Below are positions 23,000 to 34,399 of a DNA stretch of 64,000 nucleotides, in pieces. The notes beneath the pieces were generated by a model. That model was not told the origin of the DNA. It did no database searches and saw only the letters and a list, made by a program, of their open reading frames with translations. Source of the stretch: Calycina herbarum (lineage: Eukaryota > Ascomycota > Leotiomycetes > Helotiales > Pezizellaceae); NCBI GenBank assembly GCA_001414485.1, contig LLEY01000211.1:1-64000 (forward strand), written 5' to 3'. How positions within the stretch are numbered: the stretch's first letter is position 1; each line of letters opens with the position of its first letter. Position numbers and translations under genes: made by a program.

Positions 23000-23963
23000 G
23001 TTTAGTTTTTTTGAGTGATAAATAGGAAGGTGATTTGGTTGTTTTGGGGGGCTTACATGGCTGGGGACAGGGGGGGACGGGGGGAATGGGGCTTCGACAC
23101 CATCTTGAGGTCGTTTTTCTGGGATACTTGTAGGTTTGTCGCGTTTTCCAAATCCAAGGGAATGAGTTTCCTTTTTCAAACCCTCAATTGCTGCTGAGTG
23201 TCATGGAGAAAGGGCCGGTATTTGCGCCGGGTGATTCTGGCTTTGTCGCGAGATGTCGAGTTCGTCCACCTCCTTCCTCTCTTCAGTGAGACTCTTGCTC
23301 ACCAGCACCAAAAGATCGCACGCACTGTTATTATGAACTTTCGTCAAAAAATAAATCCTCTCGTCACCAAAAAATGGAGGAAGAGGAAAACTTCTCTATC
23401 GTGGAGGAAATGAAATCTTTGCGATAGTTGGGAATTGCAATTTTCCCTCGCGCGGCAGGGTCGCATGTAAGGAGAAAAGGGGGTTGGGCGACGGATAAAC
23501 AATATACATTCCACAACACACAAGCGGACAATGAATCAACTATGATTGGAATGCTAAGTTATCGAATGACAGCCGCGAATTCCACCGGGTCCGGTTCCAT
23601 TGGTTTTAACTTCTATATTGAATATTTCACAATATGCATGGAGACAATAGCTTCTATTTGGCACTTGGCGAAATTTCTGAGCATTTCAAAATTGGGGCAT
23701 TGGTTGATTGGAGTTGTACAAATCGATGCACAGATACCATGTGTTGCCTCGGAGGAAGCGAGACAGGAGGAACTCAATGGCTGAAAGCAGCTTTTGTAAA
23801 ACGGTGGTGTCCCGCTTTCAACAAAGAATTTGAGTCTCGCTTGCGAAGCCAACGGGCTCGTATCCCGTTTTAGTAAAAACCAACGACACATATACCTTGA
23901 AAGAAGATGGCAACTAGAAATTTCTACATCTCGCTGGCTTAAAACCATTCAAGCCCTTCCTGG
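23000..23963. other. Intergenic between two divergent genes
   Basis: It holds the promoters of the large minus-strand gene and of the plus-strand Pro/Arg-rich gene. Positions 23001-23179 remain open in the frame of the minus-strand gene and encode a Pro-rich stretch, so part may be exonic. Other open frames here look like noise. Confidence 0.45.
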
Positions 23964-24962
23964 ATGTTCGTTGTGTTTGGTGGAAGTGACTTGAACAATC
24001 TGCAATCAATCACATCGCGATCAACAACGAAAATTATTCGAGAATTCCATGGACCCTTAGAAACTATCTCACAGCGAATGACCAGCCACCAAGTTTTTTC
24101 TACGAAGTCTTCAACCCAGCAACGCACAATGACAGTGACATTTCGAAATCTCTCAATCCGCGTCAATTACTCGGAACAAGCCCAAGCGAAGAACCGCACC
24201 AGCATAACCTCCCCGACAGGAGTAAAATCTCCATCCTTCTCGCTTCCTATTTCTCCCAGGAACATCACCACCTCCCCAAAAATACATATTGATCGATTCA
24301 AACATATCCCACAACGAGCTCCACCACCACCACCAGCCGACCATCCAATAACAATAGCGAGAAGGAAACGAAAACCCATACCATTAAAGCACGTAAACGT
24401 AATTAGAGGTCCCAGATCTGCTTTCTCACCAAGAACACCAATGGCTACAAGGAAGCCAGGATCACCACGAAGACCCGCAACTCCCAGAAATCCTAGACAA
24501 CCAACGCCCAAAAGTCCCAAAACGCCAGAAAGGAATTTAGTTCCTATCCTGAAAAGTCCGACCAAGATCTCCAAAACACCCAGAATGACGATAGTTCCTA
24601 TTTTGAAAAGTCCGATGAAATCTAGGACGCCGATTTCGAAGAGCACGAAAAAGAAGGTTGTTTTCGATTTACCGAAAGAGAATATGGGAAGATTGAAAAA
24701 GGTTCGTCCGCTGAGAAGTCCATACCCTTGGACGAGGTCGAACAAGTTGAATGATGAGATTATAAGGGGGTTGGAAAGGGATTGGGAGGATTTGGAGGTG
24801 GGTGAAGGGGATGATGCAACTGAAGAGGAAGATGAAGATAGTGGCGACGAAGTTGGAGATGAGGATGAAGAAGTTGATAGAGGGAAAAGTGAGGAAGATG
24901 AGGAAAGTGAGGATAAGGATGAGGATGAGTTAGATGATGCAGAGATGGGTGGGATAAGATAG
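23964..24962 (+). CDS. Pro/Arg/Lys-rich protein with acidic tail, function unknown
   Basis: A single uninterrupted frame of 332 codons. The middle (about residues 80-235) is basic, with SP, TP and PR repeats (e.g. PGSPRRPATPRNPRQPTPKS) and two copies of a VPILKSP motif. Next comes KKKVVFDLP, which fits the RVxF docking motif of protein phosphatase 1. The last about 60 residues are almost all Glu, Asp and Gly/Ser. This layout (basic disordered region plus acidic tail) suggests a chromatin- or nucleolus-associated protein, but that is inference. Translation could instead begin at the internal ATG at 24129 (MTVTFRN). No enzyme domain is seen. Confidence 0.55.
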   Translation: MFVVFGGSDLNNLQSITSRSTTKIIREFHGPLETISQRMTSHQVFSTKSSTQQRTMTVTFRNLSIRVNYSEQAQAKNRTSITSPTGVKSPSFSLPISPRNITTSPKIHIDRFKHIPQRAPPPPPADHPITIARRKRKPIPLKHVNVIRGPRSAFSPRTPMATRKPGSPRRPATPRNPRQPTPKSPKTPERNLVPILKSPTKISKTPRMTIVPILKSPMKSRTPISKSTKKKVVFDLPKENMGRLKKVRPLRSPYPWTRSNKLNDEIIRGLERDWEDLEVGEGDDATEEEDEDSGDEVGDEDEEVDRGKSEEDEESEDKDEDELDDAEMGGIR

Positions 24963-25500
24963 CAGGTCTAACTGGATATTAATGAAATAAACCATGGTTG
25001 CTGTAAGATAGAGATTTTAGACATTGTAAGATGATTCAATACAATTACCAAATTGGTCAGTTTGAAATGCATAGGATTATTTCTATTTCAGTCACTGGGT
25101 TTTTTTATGCGCTTGTTTGCCCCACTCTCGCTCAATAAAAATCGTGGAGCTGGTAGAATAATGGAGAACTCGAAATTTCTGGAGCTTGAGTCAAGAGCTC
25201 CTCGTTCTCCTGACCATTCCAAAACAACATTTCAATACTCCAAAAGAATTGGAAGTAATGAAAAGAGTGGGTGAGTCTAGGAGAAAGTCTGCGTTTTCTA
25301 AGCATATTAAAAATGTTTCCTTACACTCATCTCTTCCATACTTCTAATATGTCTATAGTTGTATATGAAATTCTACTCTCTATTCTATATGTGTATATAA
25401 ATATACCTCCAAGTTATCAGTTGGATCTGGGGTTGAACTGGGAAGTTGAAGGAATAGTCTTTCGATACCCCCCAAGAAGTTGAGTGATGCCATTCAACGT
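24963..25500. other. Convergent intergenic spacer
   Basis: AT-rich DNA between the stops of two convergent genes; presumably 3' untranslated sequence. No feature is recognised. Confidence 0.5.
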
Positions 25501-26303
25501 TTATATAATCTCACCTTTATTGGCATCCACTTCCGTGGACTCCAGGATTTTATCGTCTATCATGAATCTAACAGACTTTTTGTTCTTTCCCTTGGCTTGT
25601 TGTGACCCATGGTGATATTTCTCGTTTTCTTTCTGTTGATCAGCAAGGGAGGATTTTAACCGTTTGGCGGTAACTGTTTGTCTCCTAGGAACCCTATCCT
25701 TATCCGTAAATCTCACGGAATCCGGATTCTGGATATGTTTTGCTAGATTATCAGTCGTTAAATATGCATATGGATATAACACGTCGTCGTAGTACTCAAG
25801 GGTAACTTATTTGGAGGCAGAGATACCTTTCTCCTTTCCAGAAACTTCTTGCTGTCCTGTTCTTCTGGGTTCCACAGGAGTCCTCCCCTCTTCAGCGAAG
25901 GAGTCGAAAGTTCTGTGGCTTTGAATGTATTTCGATAGGTTTTGTTGCTTAGACATACGAGGCTCGTTGGAGTTGGAACTGCTTCCCTCTCTTTGCACGT
26001 TACCTGTACGTGTAACTTTACTCGGCACATTCTTTGCTACTTCGCTTATTTCCATTTCCGACTTCCTCAACAACATTTTCTTTTCTGGCTGGAGTTTTGA
26101 GCGGGGTAGTGGGCGTGAAGATATTTGCGTGGTACCATAATCTCTAGCGGGGTCCCATGGATTCGATGGTTGACTTCTAAGGCTGTTGGTGCTATGAGCT
26201 TTTGTAGTAACTGTTTGGTGGAAAAGCGATTTTTCCCCCCAGCTTGCGTGGACGGTGTGGCATTGGCCCCAGCTCCAGGAAATCTTTTTTCTGGTGGACT
26301 CAT
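25501..26303 (-). CDS. Basic low-complexity protein of unknown function (223 aa)
   Basis: Three exons, 26303-26136, 26088-25827 and 25742-25501, total 672 nt in one frame. The second intron (84 nt) ends in ACTGATAATCTAG, with a good branch-point-like sequence, and its removal bypasses an in-frame stop. The protein starts MSPPEKRFPGAG and has two related segments: SKYIQSHRTFDSF in exon 2 and AKHIQNPDSVRFTD in exon 3, so a short internal duplication is likely. Two VRF motifs (DSVRFTDKD and KKSVRFMIDD) resemble PP1-docking sites. No domain is recognised. It lies convergent to the Pro/Arg-rich gene, which has a similar KKVVFD motif. Confidence 0.6.
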
Positions 26304-27306
26304 TGTGTGTATATAGGAGTCTTGAAAAGTTGGTTTGGTACTTAGCTGGATCAGGCTTTTAACGTAGGAAGTCTTAGTTTTTATCTCGTTGTATGTTGAA
26401 AGAAATAGACCAAAGATGCGAAAGCTGTGAATCAGAGAACTCTTGCTTCTCCTTAGGTTTTGGTTTAGCTATACACATTGTGGAAGTCTTTTTCTATTTC
26501 AAATCACAGCCCTACCCACCTGCTCCACCCCAGCTCCACCTCTGTTCTCGTGAGTTTTTATATTAAGTGATTAGCATGAAATCTTCAGTTTACTTGTTTG
26601 CTGCTGTGTTCTTGCTCCACTCTTTCTAGATTAAACTATGCAGATTTATTCAAATTACTATTGCCTGTGACCTACAGCAACGTTTGACCACAAAAGCCTT
26701 CACGAACCTTTGCTACCTAGATACTTCTTTGACAGTAGTTTAGAATTGCATCACTTGAAATTTGACTCATTTGTTCACTCTCATTATAGGATAATCAAGC
26801 TAGATTTCTGGAAAGCAAAGTCCAAAAAAATAGATATACCCCTTCCCAACCCAGGAATCATAACTTCATATATCGATATCATTCAAACTATCAGACAGCG
26901 ATGAGATTCTATCACCTATATTATGTGAAAGGTGCTTTGATCTTTTCCTTACGTGCAGTTTCGACAGAGCAACCTCACTTTCACCGGCTGATTATGCATC
27001 ACCAAGAACACAATGGAAGGAATGACAACACTAATTCACTCTTTTATTGCGATATCAGGTGACTCATATACCAGGGTATTTTGAAGCGTGAATAGTCGAA
27101 TGCAGACACAAGGCTTGGCACCTCTAAATGCCTATTTAAGCTCCTAGAATCACATCTAGCTTCTGACACAAAGCATACATCTGATCCAGACATCCGGCCA
27201 GCCTTCAAGTTAAGATTAATGTGCTCTTCTCAACCTATCTTTCCAACCTGTGCAAACATATTTTGCAAACACATACCACCAGCATATCTTCACCACCCAA
27301 AACAAG
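26304..27306. other. Intergenic, divergent promoters
   Basis: About 1 kb between two divergent genes, with no credible coding frame. A TATA-like element for the plus-strand gene is listed separately. Confidence 0.5.
27133..27140 (+). promoter_or_regulatory. TATA-like box upstream of exonuclease-like gene 1
   Basis: TATTTAAG followed by CTCC, 167 bp before the start codon. The paralogue at 56089 has TATAAATAGCTCC in a comparable position. Confidence 0.35.
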
Positions 27307-28840
27307 ATGCCTAGTTCAGAAGGCTTCCCAAGAGTATTGAGGCTCAGCTGCGCGCAGACAGCTGGCCCAACTCCCTCACCTTCGTTCCACCACAGAGGTA
27401 AGTCACCTTCTAAAACTGCTCTAAGTCACTGTCTAAATTTCAATAGCTCCCACATTCTCTCCAATTACACGGCCGAATTTGTCCCCTGAGCCACCCCAAG
27501 TTGAACGCCACAACAAACACGAACTATCGATGGACGAATCATCCCTGCAACATGGGTACCCCGATAACAAACGAGTTAGGCTACTGCAAGCAACTACACC
27601 AAATGGCCAACTTGACGCGAAGAAACAACAACTTGGAATCCTTGCTGATCAAGCACTACACTCTCTCCCAGTATTCCTTGTACAGTACAAGCTGGGATAC
27701 GACCATAATTACAAGTTCTCTCGAGATGGCCACTCGTTCCAATTGACTATAAACAGCTTACCAGATCACCTTGCTCGGATCGCGTACGAGTTCGCAACCT
27801 CGATTCATCCTTCTCATGCAAATAAGCTTCAACATTCGATGCTTAAGGCAAGAGGACACTTTGCGCTGCAGCTAATGCTAGGAACGGAAGAAAATGCTGA
27901 AGAGCAATACACGATTTCCTCTCTTGCGGAGCGAACGAAGAACCCCAGTTGTCGAAAGTATTACGGGTACGTCCAACAATTAGTATCTTTGAGAGACACT
28001 ACCCTTCAAGAAACCGCTGTCGACACCACCTTCACGACCAACCTCATCAGCCCACAGGAGCGAAAATGCATCTACGCCAACCCCATTTGTGATGGTTTCA
28101 CTATCGTGGATTCGGATCTTGAGTTGGCTGAGTTCAATAACATGTTGCGTCTGCAGACATGCAAGGAAGGAAGCCCGGATTATTTCTTCTCCTATGTTGA
28201 TGCTGGCAACGCTGGCGCAAAGAGCAACCAGCCTGTTTTGTTATCGCTTTTCGTTCGCTCTCTCAAGCACACTTGGGTTTTGGATCTGAGAAAGCTTGGT
28301 AGAAAGATCGCTTCTCCCAACTCTCCTGTCACATTGGCCAGAGTTCTCGGAGATCCGGAGGCAAATAAAGCTGTCATAAATGCAGGAAAGTTTGCTACGG
28401 CTTTGTATCATCACTTTGACGTCAGCTCATGCAACTTGGTTGATCTACGAATCATGCAGAAGAAGGCTTACGGAAAACAAGCTCATACAAGTTCGCTTTT
28501 CGACACGATTCTTATTGCCAACCGTCAACTACCAGATGTTGCGGGCTTGAGTTGGATTGAGTCGGCAAGATGCTGGTTTCTAAATCAACGCTACAAAACG
28601 AAGGACTTCTCTGCACCAACAATCTCTTCAGGGGCACTACATAACCTAGTGCATCTTACACGAAATCTCTCGAGGATGTGGACCATCTATAATGTCAAGC
28701 TGGGAATTAGAGATGAGCTCGAGGTTTTTGAAGAGACCAAAAACTCAGTCGATAGCGCACTTTCGACAGCCTCTTTTCAGTTTGGTCAGCGAAGAACAAG
28801 AAACTCTTTGGAAAGATTGCGGAGAGGATGGTATTATTAA
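27307..28840 (+). CDS. 3'-5' exonuclease-like (DEDD fold) protein 1
   Basis: Exons 27307-27397 and 27447-28840 (49-nt intron GTAAGT...AATAG) give 494 aa. The N-terminal 80 residues are low complexity. From about residue 230 the pattern resembles fungal 3'-5' exonuclease-domain proteins: a hydrophobic strand before a Leu-rich helix (FTIVDSDLELAEFNNML), a second strand LLSLFVRSLKHTWVLDLRKL, then a segment VINAGKFATALYHHFD and VDLRIM. Family members normally carry an Asp in each motif (DTE, then D...N, then D). Here the second motif has Asn where the paralogue has Asp, so catalysis is doubtful. It is clearly related to the gene at 56089-57602, about 27 kb away in the same orientation. Fold assignment is from pattern only. 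Confidence 0.65.
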
Positions 28841-29473
28841 GAGGATGTTATTTTAGGGAAAGAGTTTGTTCTGGTCACGACATGGTGGTATTTAGTTTCT
28901 CTTTGTTGAGACCAATTCTGTCTGAATTGTTGTTGTGAATTTAGGTAGCTACAGTGAAAAACTTCCATACTTGAACTTTCCTTATAGTGATGACTTCGTT
29001 GTTTTCATTCATTTTTAGAAACAATCCTCAACGGCGCTCTACCCGTGGGCTTCTGCGTATTATATGGTGTTGAAGTGACATTCATAGGCTTGTCGGCCAT
29101 CACCCCTACTTTACTTTTTAATGTGTTAAATCAACCACATTAGATATCCACCTGTTTTTCTGATGCATGTACCTACCCTAAATAGTGCAGTACGTAACTC
29201 GTACCGTAGATAGTTGCGTATGAAGTGTTACCAGGCTTGCGCGGATGCTACGACCCCACTAGAGCTACAGGAATTCGTAACTGTACTCTCAATGCACTTA
29301 TCTTTCTACAACTGTACCAGCCCTTCTAGAACAATAAAGGTTATACGACCTTAATTACTCGAGCGTTTTGGGATATTCGAATTGATTTATCGAGCCTCGG
29401 TAGGAGGAGCAGAGGAGAGGTATTCTACCACTGACCAATCACGAATTTCTGCGCCCCTTGGTGATCTGTTCTA
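28841..29473. other. Intergenic up to the TE island
   Basis: 3' region of the exonuclease-like gene, then unremarkable DNA to the TA target site at 29472-29473. Composition changes sharply soon after 29540. Confidence 0.5.
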
Positions 29474-29503
29474 TGGTGTTCCGCAATACGAGGTATTGCG
29501 CAA
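29474..29503 (+). repeat. Left TIR of element H
   Basis: A 30-bp perfect inverted match to 55240-55269. It includes an internal hairpin, GCAATAC-gag-GTATTGC. Confidence 0.9.
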
Positions 29504-29523
29504 ATAGACGTCTATTTGCGCAA
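29496..29523. repeat. Perfect 28-nt palindrome overlapping the left TIR
   Basis: TTGCGCAAATAGAC is followed directly by its exact reverse complement. Only the first half-word is kept at the right end. Confidence 0.9.
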
Positions 29524-29663
29524 TTTCCATCTATTTGGATAATAGACTAAGTAATTCCGCGATTATTTTTACTAGTCTAATTGCCCAATTAGACTAAGCA
29601 AAATATAGTAAATTTAAACTCCTAAATACAAAAATAAAGCTATTCCCAGCTTACTTTTTTAGC

Positions 29664-31136
29664 TTACAACCAGCCCCTGGTCTTGCCCCCCCTCTACCCC
29701 CCTTTTTAGCTAGCTTCTTTTGAGGAGGCGCATGTGCTGTCTTCTTTACTCTCTTTACTCTAGCTACTTCTTCTACTATAACGAAACTCAAACGAACTAA
29801 ACAAAGATGACTAAGTCTCGAAGGTTAGTATATAGTAAGAAGTATAGATACGCTAGGTTGTTTACTTAGAAGTGAACTCGTTACTTATATTAAAGATGTT
29901 AAATAAGATAATAAGATTAATAACTAAAGTTAAGCACGAAGCTCCTATCTAATAGCAGACGTGCTAGTCTTATATAAAACCTTCGTTCCTAAGTACGTCG
30001 CTTACATTGCTCGCGTCGCTCGCGTCGCTCGCGATTAAGGCGATTAGAGCGATATAGGCGATTACGTTACATAACCCTACGTGACTTCTAACATTACTAT
30101 AATAGTAAGATCCTAAAATCCCTAATATCTTCTATATTACTGATTTCCTCCTATATTACTTTCCTTTCCCGGATATTATACCTTATCCTATCAGAACGCT
30201 GTCTAGACTACTTACTACGTATATTATAATTCGTAACATCTGTCTCTTTAGCCTCTCTATCACTTATAATCACTTTAATAGGCTTATTATCACTTATTCT
30301 CGCCCCCTTTCGCTTATGCCCTACTCTTTACATCCTAGAGAGTGCTCCACGCCTATTAGTCAGTTGCTATGCCACGCCTAGCTTAACCTTAGGCTGCTTT
30401 TGTATATTAGATCTTATAAAGAGGGATATATACTAAGGGGGTTGGAGATTTTCCCTATTAAGCTTATAGTACTAATATCTCCTACTTAAAAGTCTATGCT
30501 CGCACGTTAATTAGTAGCTGTTAGGATAATGATTATTAACTTAGTAGAATATAAGTGTTGGTTTAGTCTTTAGCCGAAGTTGTAAGGGGATAAGAAGTGT
30601 AACTATAGCTCCTTTTATAAAAACTTTAGCTGCTTTAAGAGTGTTTTTTTGCTAGTATTCTCTCTCTTACTTGTTTATTCTTTATAGAAACTCGTTTCTC
30701 TATCTTAGAAAGTATTAGAGCTTTAGTCTCTAGAGCTATATCAGTATCTAATACTTCTTCTTCTTCGGGCCTATTAAGAAGTTAGTAAAAGAGAGGTAAA
30801 AAGAGGGGTAAGATATACGTATATAGGCTAAGCACTAGAAAGCTAGTAAGGCTTTCTACTAAACCAGGCCTTAAAGGGAGTAACGTAAGCTAGGAGTATA
30901 GTAGTAGGTGTAAGGTTAATAACTTCTTAAAGTTCTAAAAGTAGTAAAACCTACCCCTAGAGGCTACTAGCTCGGTCTATATAGAACGTAGAGACGAGCT
31001 TTAAATATACTATTTGCCTTCTCTATACTCCTCTAGGTTTAAGAGTAATAGACACGACTGCGAATCTACGTAATAGGTGGATTTCGTAACTCGTATAGTA
31101 CTATAAGCTCTCTCTTAAACTCAGTACTGTTGTTAT
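29664..31136 (-). pseudogene. Possible C-terminal coding relic of element H
   Basis: On the minus strand, reading across the solo LTR, there is a Lys/Arg/Gly-rich tail: KRKGARISDNKPIKVIISDR, then VARVKRVKKTAHAPPQ and KKGGRGGGKTRGWL, ending at TAA (29664-29666). The tail is uninterrupted over about 60 codons except for the LTR. Further upstream (to about 31136) the minus strand has charged segments such as RPEEEEVLDTDIALETKAL in shifting frames. Basic tails of this kind occur in transposases, but no catalytic motif is seen, so the identity is open. Confidence 0.4.
29777..30238 (-). repeat. Solo LTR of the Gypsy C family
   Basis: A 462-bp copy, in inverse orientation, of the Gypsy C LTR. The flanks TCTAC (29772-29776) and TCTGT (30239-30243) are both one RIP step from TCTGC. 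It contains the GCGAGCGAC-type tandem repeat (about 30008-30040). Confidence 0.85.
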
Positions 31137-31141
31137 AATAG

Positions 31142-31452
31142 TATAACAGTACGAAACAGATACTACTATAAAAGAGGTATATAGAAGTACGTTCGATAGA
31201 ATGACATATCCGAATACTAGGCTCTAATATAAAGGAAAAGACTAAATTAGACTTTTCTTAAGAGAGAGTAAGAGCATCTATATATAAGAGAGCTAGATAA
31301 TAACAAAAGTCTATACCGATCTAGCTCTAACAATTCCGAAACCAAACCTATACTATAATCCTATTCCGTAACCATTTATACTATACTATACTTAGTATAT
31401 ATTCTTAGCTGTTTTAATAGCTTAGCAATTCTATTAATAGCTAGCTATTATA
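31142..31452 (-). repeat. 3' LTR of Gypsy E
   Basis: 311 bp in minus orientation. It is bordered inside by the reverse complement of a purine tract (AAGGGAAGAGAA), matching the polypurine tract of Gypsy A. Confidence 0.88.
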
Positions 31453-33399
31453 TTCTCTTCCCTTGAAAAAGACTTATCCTTAAGTCTTTATATTATTAGT
31501 ATAGTATTAGTAGGCGGTGTCCATAGACAGCAGTATTAGTAGTAGAAGGATTGTCGTATAGAATACGGTTTATTAAGTAAGGTGTTTAGTAAAAGGTAGG
31601 ATATAAGTCGTAGCCGGCCTTGTTCGTAGATGTTGCTTATATTAGGTGTTTTCTACTAAAAGCAAAGTATTTGCTAAAAGAGTATATAGTCTAACTTCTT
31701 AATTATTTTATATATTAGAGGGGATTTAGATAGGAGTCGGAGACGGAAAAGTTGGAATTTAGAAGTCGATATCGTAGAAGATAGTAATAACTTAGCTAAG
31801 AGGTTACTTATTAGTATACTTCTTTAATTTATAACTAATTCGTATTCGATTTAAATTAGACTTCTAGAATCCTACTAGAAGGTAAAAGAAAGTAAGGACT
31901 TCTTACTAAAGTAGAGAGTTAGAGGTAGAGTATTAGCTAGTTAAATGTTATTACTAATAATTATTTAATACTTCGTTTTCTTACTAATTCAGAGTACTCT
32001 ATAAGGACTTAGTTTTATATTCTCTTTAAATAGTAGAAAAGGATTCGTGTTCGAGTAGTAGGAGATTCGGTATTATATTAGATAAGGATTAAAAGATAGT
32101 CTTTTTAACCGAAGTGGTTATACTAACTAGCTTAGTTGTATTAGCTATATATAACTTAGCGTTTTAGCGTCTTTCCTTATCTAGGGCTAGAAGATCTACT
32201 ACTATTTCGACGAAGTTATAGTTCTAACGTCTCTTAAGTATAGCGGCTAAGTTTCGTAGCTATAGTATAATCTTTTCCTATATATAGAAGAATCGTTCTA
32301 ACTCTAGTATCTCTCTAAGTATAGCTATACTTGAAAAGCGACCTCTGAAGTTAGTAAACGTTTCTCTAGTGTAATCCTTTCCACCTATCTACAAAGCCTA
32401 GAAGGCGTTTTATATATCTTCTATCTCGTATTCGGTTAAGAAATATAAATCTAAAAGTTTAATTATATCTTAATAATCTTAGAAAGTATAACTCGACTCG
32501 GACTAGTATCTAGGCTTAAGGTAGTTCCTAGCGTAGCTAGTAGTTGTTCCCTAGATAAGGGCTTTTTAAGTTAGTATAGTATTATAATAATCGGCGTTTA
32601 CTAGGAGTCTATTATATACTAATATCTTCTATTATTAGTAGGTAGGTAAAGTACTATTATTTAAGGGTTTAATCCTTTCTGTAATCTTGCTTTTAGCAGG
32701 TTAGAGAGGATTCGAGGTGTCTTTAGAGGCTGGGAGAGTGGTCTACTGTCGAGGGAAGGTATTAGAGGTAGTAGTGTCTCTTAAGCAAAAAGGGTCTCGC
32801 GTAGTACTTAGAGGCGAAAGAGGCTCTAGATCGATTTAGGGTAGATTTGTAGAGTTAAGTTAGAGTTTGCTTATTATCCTTTCTAACTATATAAACCGAT
32901 TATTATTATCTTAAAGTTTTTCTTCTAAGCCTTATACTACGCCTTATATCTCGTCTATATTAGAAAAGTCTTAGTTGTCTTTAGAGCTTTAAGTAGGTTG
33001 CTTTTCTTTCTAGGACCTTTTATTAGCTTCTCTAGTAGGTTGTTTAACGCTCTTAAGCGGAGCTTTAGAATTCGATATATTATATATCGATTCGAAAAAA
33101 AGGGGGGGGGGGAGTTAAGAGGTAGATTCGGGAGCCTTCTAGGTAACTGTATATCGTCGACTGTCTATATCTTATATAGCAATCCTTATATAGAGAGGGT
33201 TATTAGAAGTCTTAGGAGTACTTAGCGTAGTCTACTCCTATTAACGTAAGAACCGCCTACGATTTTACTAGCTAACTGTTTAGATACTAAACCCCGGTGT
33301 TACTAGCCGTCTAGGTAGTCTCTGATTACCTAGCTATTTAAGGTTATTAATATACTAATCTAAATCTAGGCTAAATCGAATTCGAAGTAGGTATACTAG
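31453..33399 (-). pseudogene. Gypsy E gag-like relic
   Basis: Minus-strand translation with RIP stops gives a retrotransposon gag pattern, including REIL then LERFFYIQEKIIL and LRNLAAILKRRQNYNFVEIV (about 32180-32340). Downstream of gag, toward the 3' LTR, no pol domain is visible. A G-run near 33100 corresponds to a poly-C stretch in the element sense. Confidence 0.6.
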
Positions 33400-33861
33400 T
33401 ATAACGAAACTCAAATAAACTAAACAAAGATAACTAAGTCTCGAAGGTTAGTATATAAGTAAGAAGTATAGATACGCCGGGTTGTTTACTTAGAAGTAAA
33501 CTCATTACTTATATTAAAGATATTAAATAGAATAATAAGATTAATAACTAAAGTTAAGTACGAAGCTTCTATCTAATAGTAGACGTACTAGTCTTATATA
33601 GAACCTTTGTTTATATTTAGAGTCCTTCTTAGCAGAAGTCCTAAAAATAGAGTCCGACTCTATTTCTAGGGCTGCTTAAAACTAGACTCTATTACCTAAC
33701 TACTCCTAACCGAGTTATATAATATAACTATAATAAGATCCTAAGATTATATATTCTACTATATCTAATCCTTCCTTTCTTTTAGGGTTATAATAGTATT
33801 CGTCCTATTAAGACGTCGCCTAGACTTCACTTCGTCACGTACTAGCACGTGATTCGTAATA
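33400..33861 (-). repeat. 3' LTR of Gypsy D
   Basis: 462 bp. The left portion (33400 to about 33608) is common with Gypsy C LTRs; the right portion (U3) is specific to D. It contains CACGTACTAGCACGTG near its right end. Confidence 0.88.
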
Positions 33862-33917
33862 CTATCCCCTTCTTAGCCTAGCGTGTCCCTACGCTAGAAT
33901 ACGAACCTAAAATATAT

Positions 33918-34320
33918 TTGTTTTTTAGGAAAGATATCGACCTTCTCTTATATATAAACATATCCTCTTTATATATCAAACGAAAAGAGCGTTTAGCTCT
34001 TACTATACGGATCGAAACCGTACAACGTCTAGCTAAGACTTGTTCTTTTTATTATAAACAGTCCCGTCGATGTTTCCTAGAGCTCTCTAAATCCTCTCAC
34101 TATTCTAAGTATATCTAGTTAAAAAGGTCCTATAATAGCTCTAGCTATCTCGTCGTTCCTATCTCTAGGCCTCGAAAACCTATATATCGATTCTTCTTTA
34201 GCCTTATACGTAAACGATTTCCTATTACTCCTCTAAGTCCTCCTCCTTCGAGTCCTCCTCCTTCGAGTCCTTCTCTCGAATCTTCTTCTTCTACCTAGTT
34301 TCCTACCTTCGAAATAGCTC
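33918..34320 (+). pseudogene. Antisense Cys-rich open frame between pol and 3' LTR of Gypsy D
   Basis: On the strand opposite to the pol of D, the frame reads RIETVQRLAKTCSFYYKQSR and continues RC..., then SKSSHYSKYI and LKRSYNS, followed by Ser/Pro-rich repeats (PSSPPPSSPS). Restoring Tyr to Cys in the RIP sense would give a two-part CxxC...C cluster. The same order of residues occurs at the equivalent place in Gypsy C (46380-46960, minus). It is open for about 66 codons before the first stop. Function unknown; a zinc-binding fold is inferred. Confidence 0.5.
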
Positions 34321-34399
34321 CTTTTATTAAATAGGTACTTTCTAATAATATATCCCTATCTAACCCTGGTCTCGAATTCTAGGCAGCTCTAGGTTTTAT

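Noticed and set aside
22154..23005. 283-codon plus-strand frame antisense to the large gene
   Set aside because: A shadow of the charged minus-strand protein: Phe/Leu-rich translation with no domain.
23780..23880. Hairpin with AAAACGG/CCGTTTT ends, tRNA-like
   Set aside because: No proper T-arm or B-box sequence (GTTCGANNC) and arms do not pair as a cloverleaf.
24153..24745. Minus-strand hydrophobic frame (192 codons) opposite the Pro/Arg-rich gene
   Set aside because: Gly/Leu/Phe runs are the complement of Pro/Lys/Ser codons; no independent support.
29460..29473. Possible extension of the element H TIR outward (CTTGGTG..ATCTGT.CTATGG on both sides)
   Set aside because: Similarity outside the TA is short and needs gaps; the TA-bounded 30-bp TIR is the safer limit, though the extension could be real.
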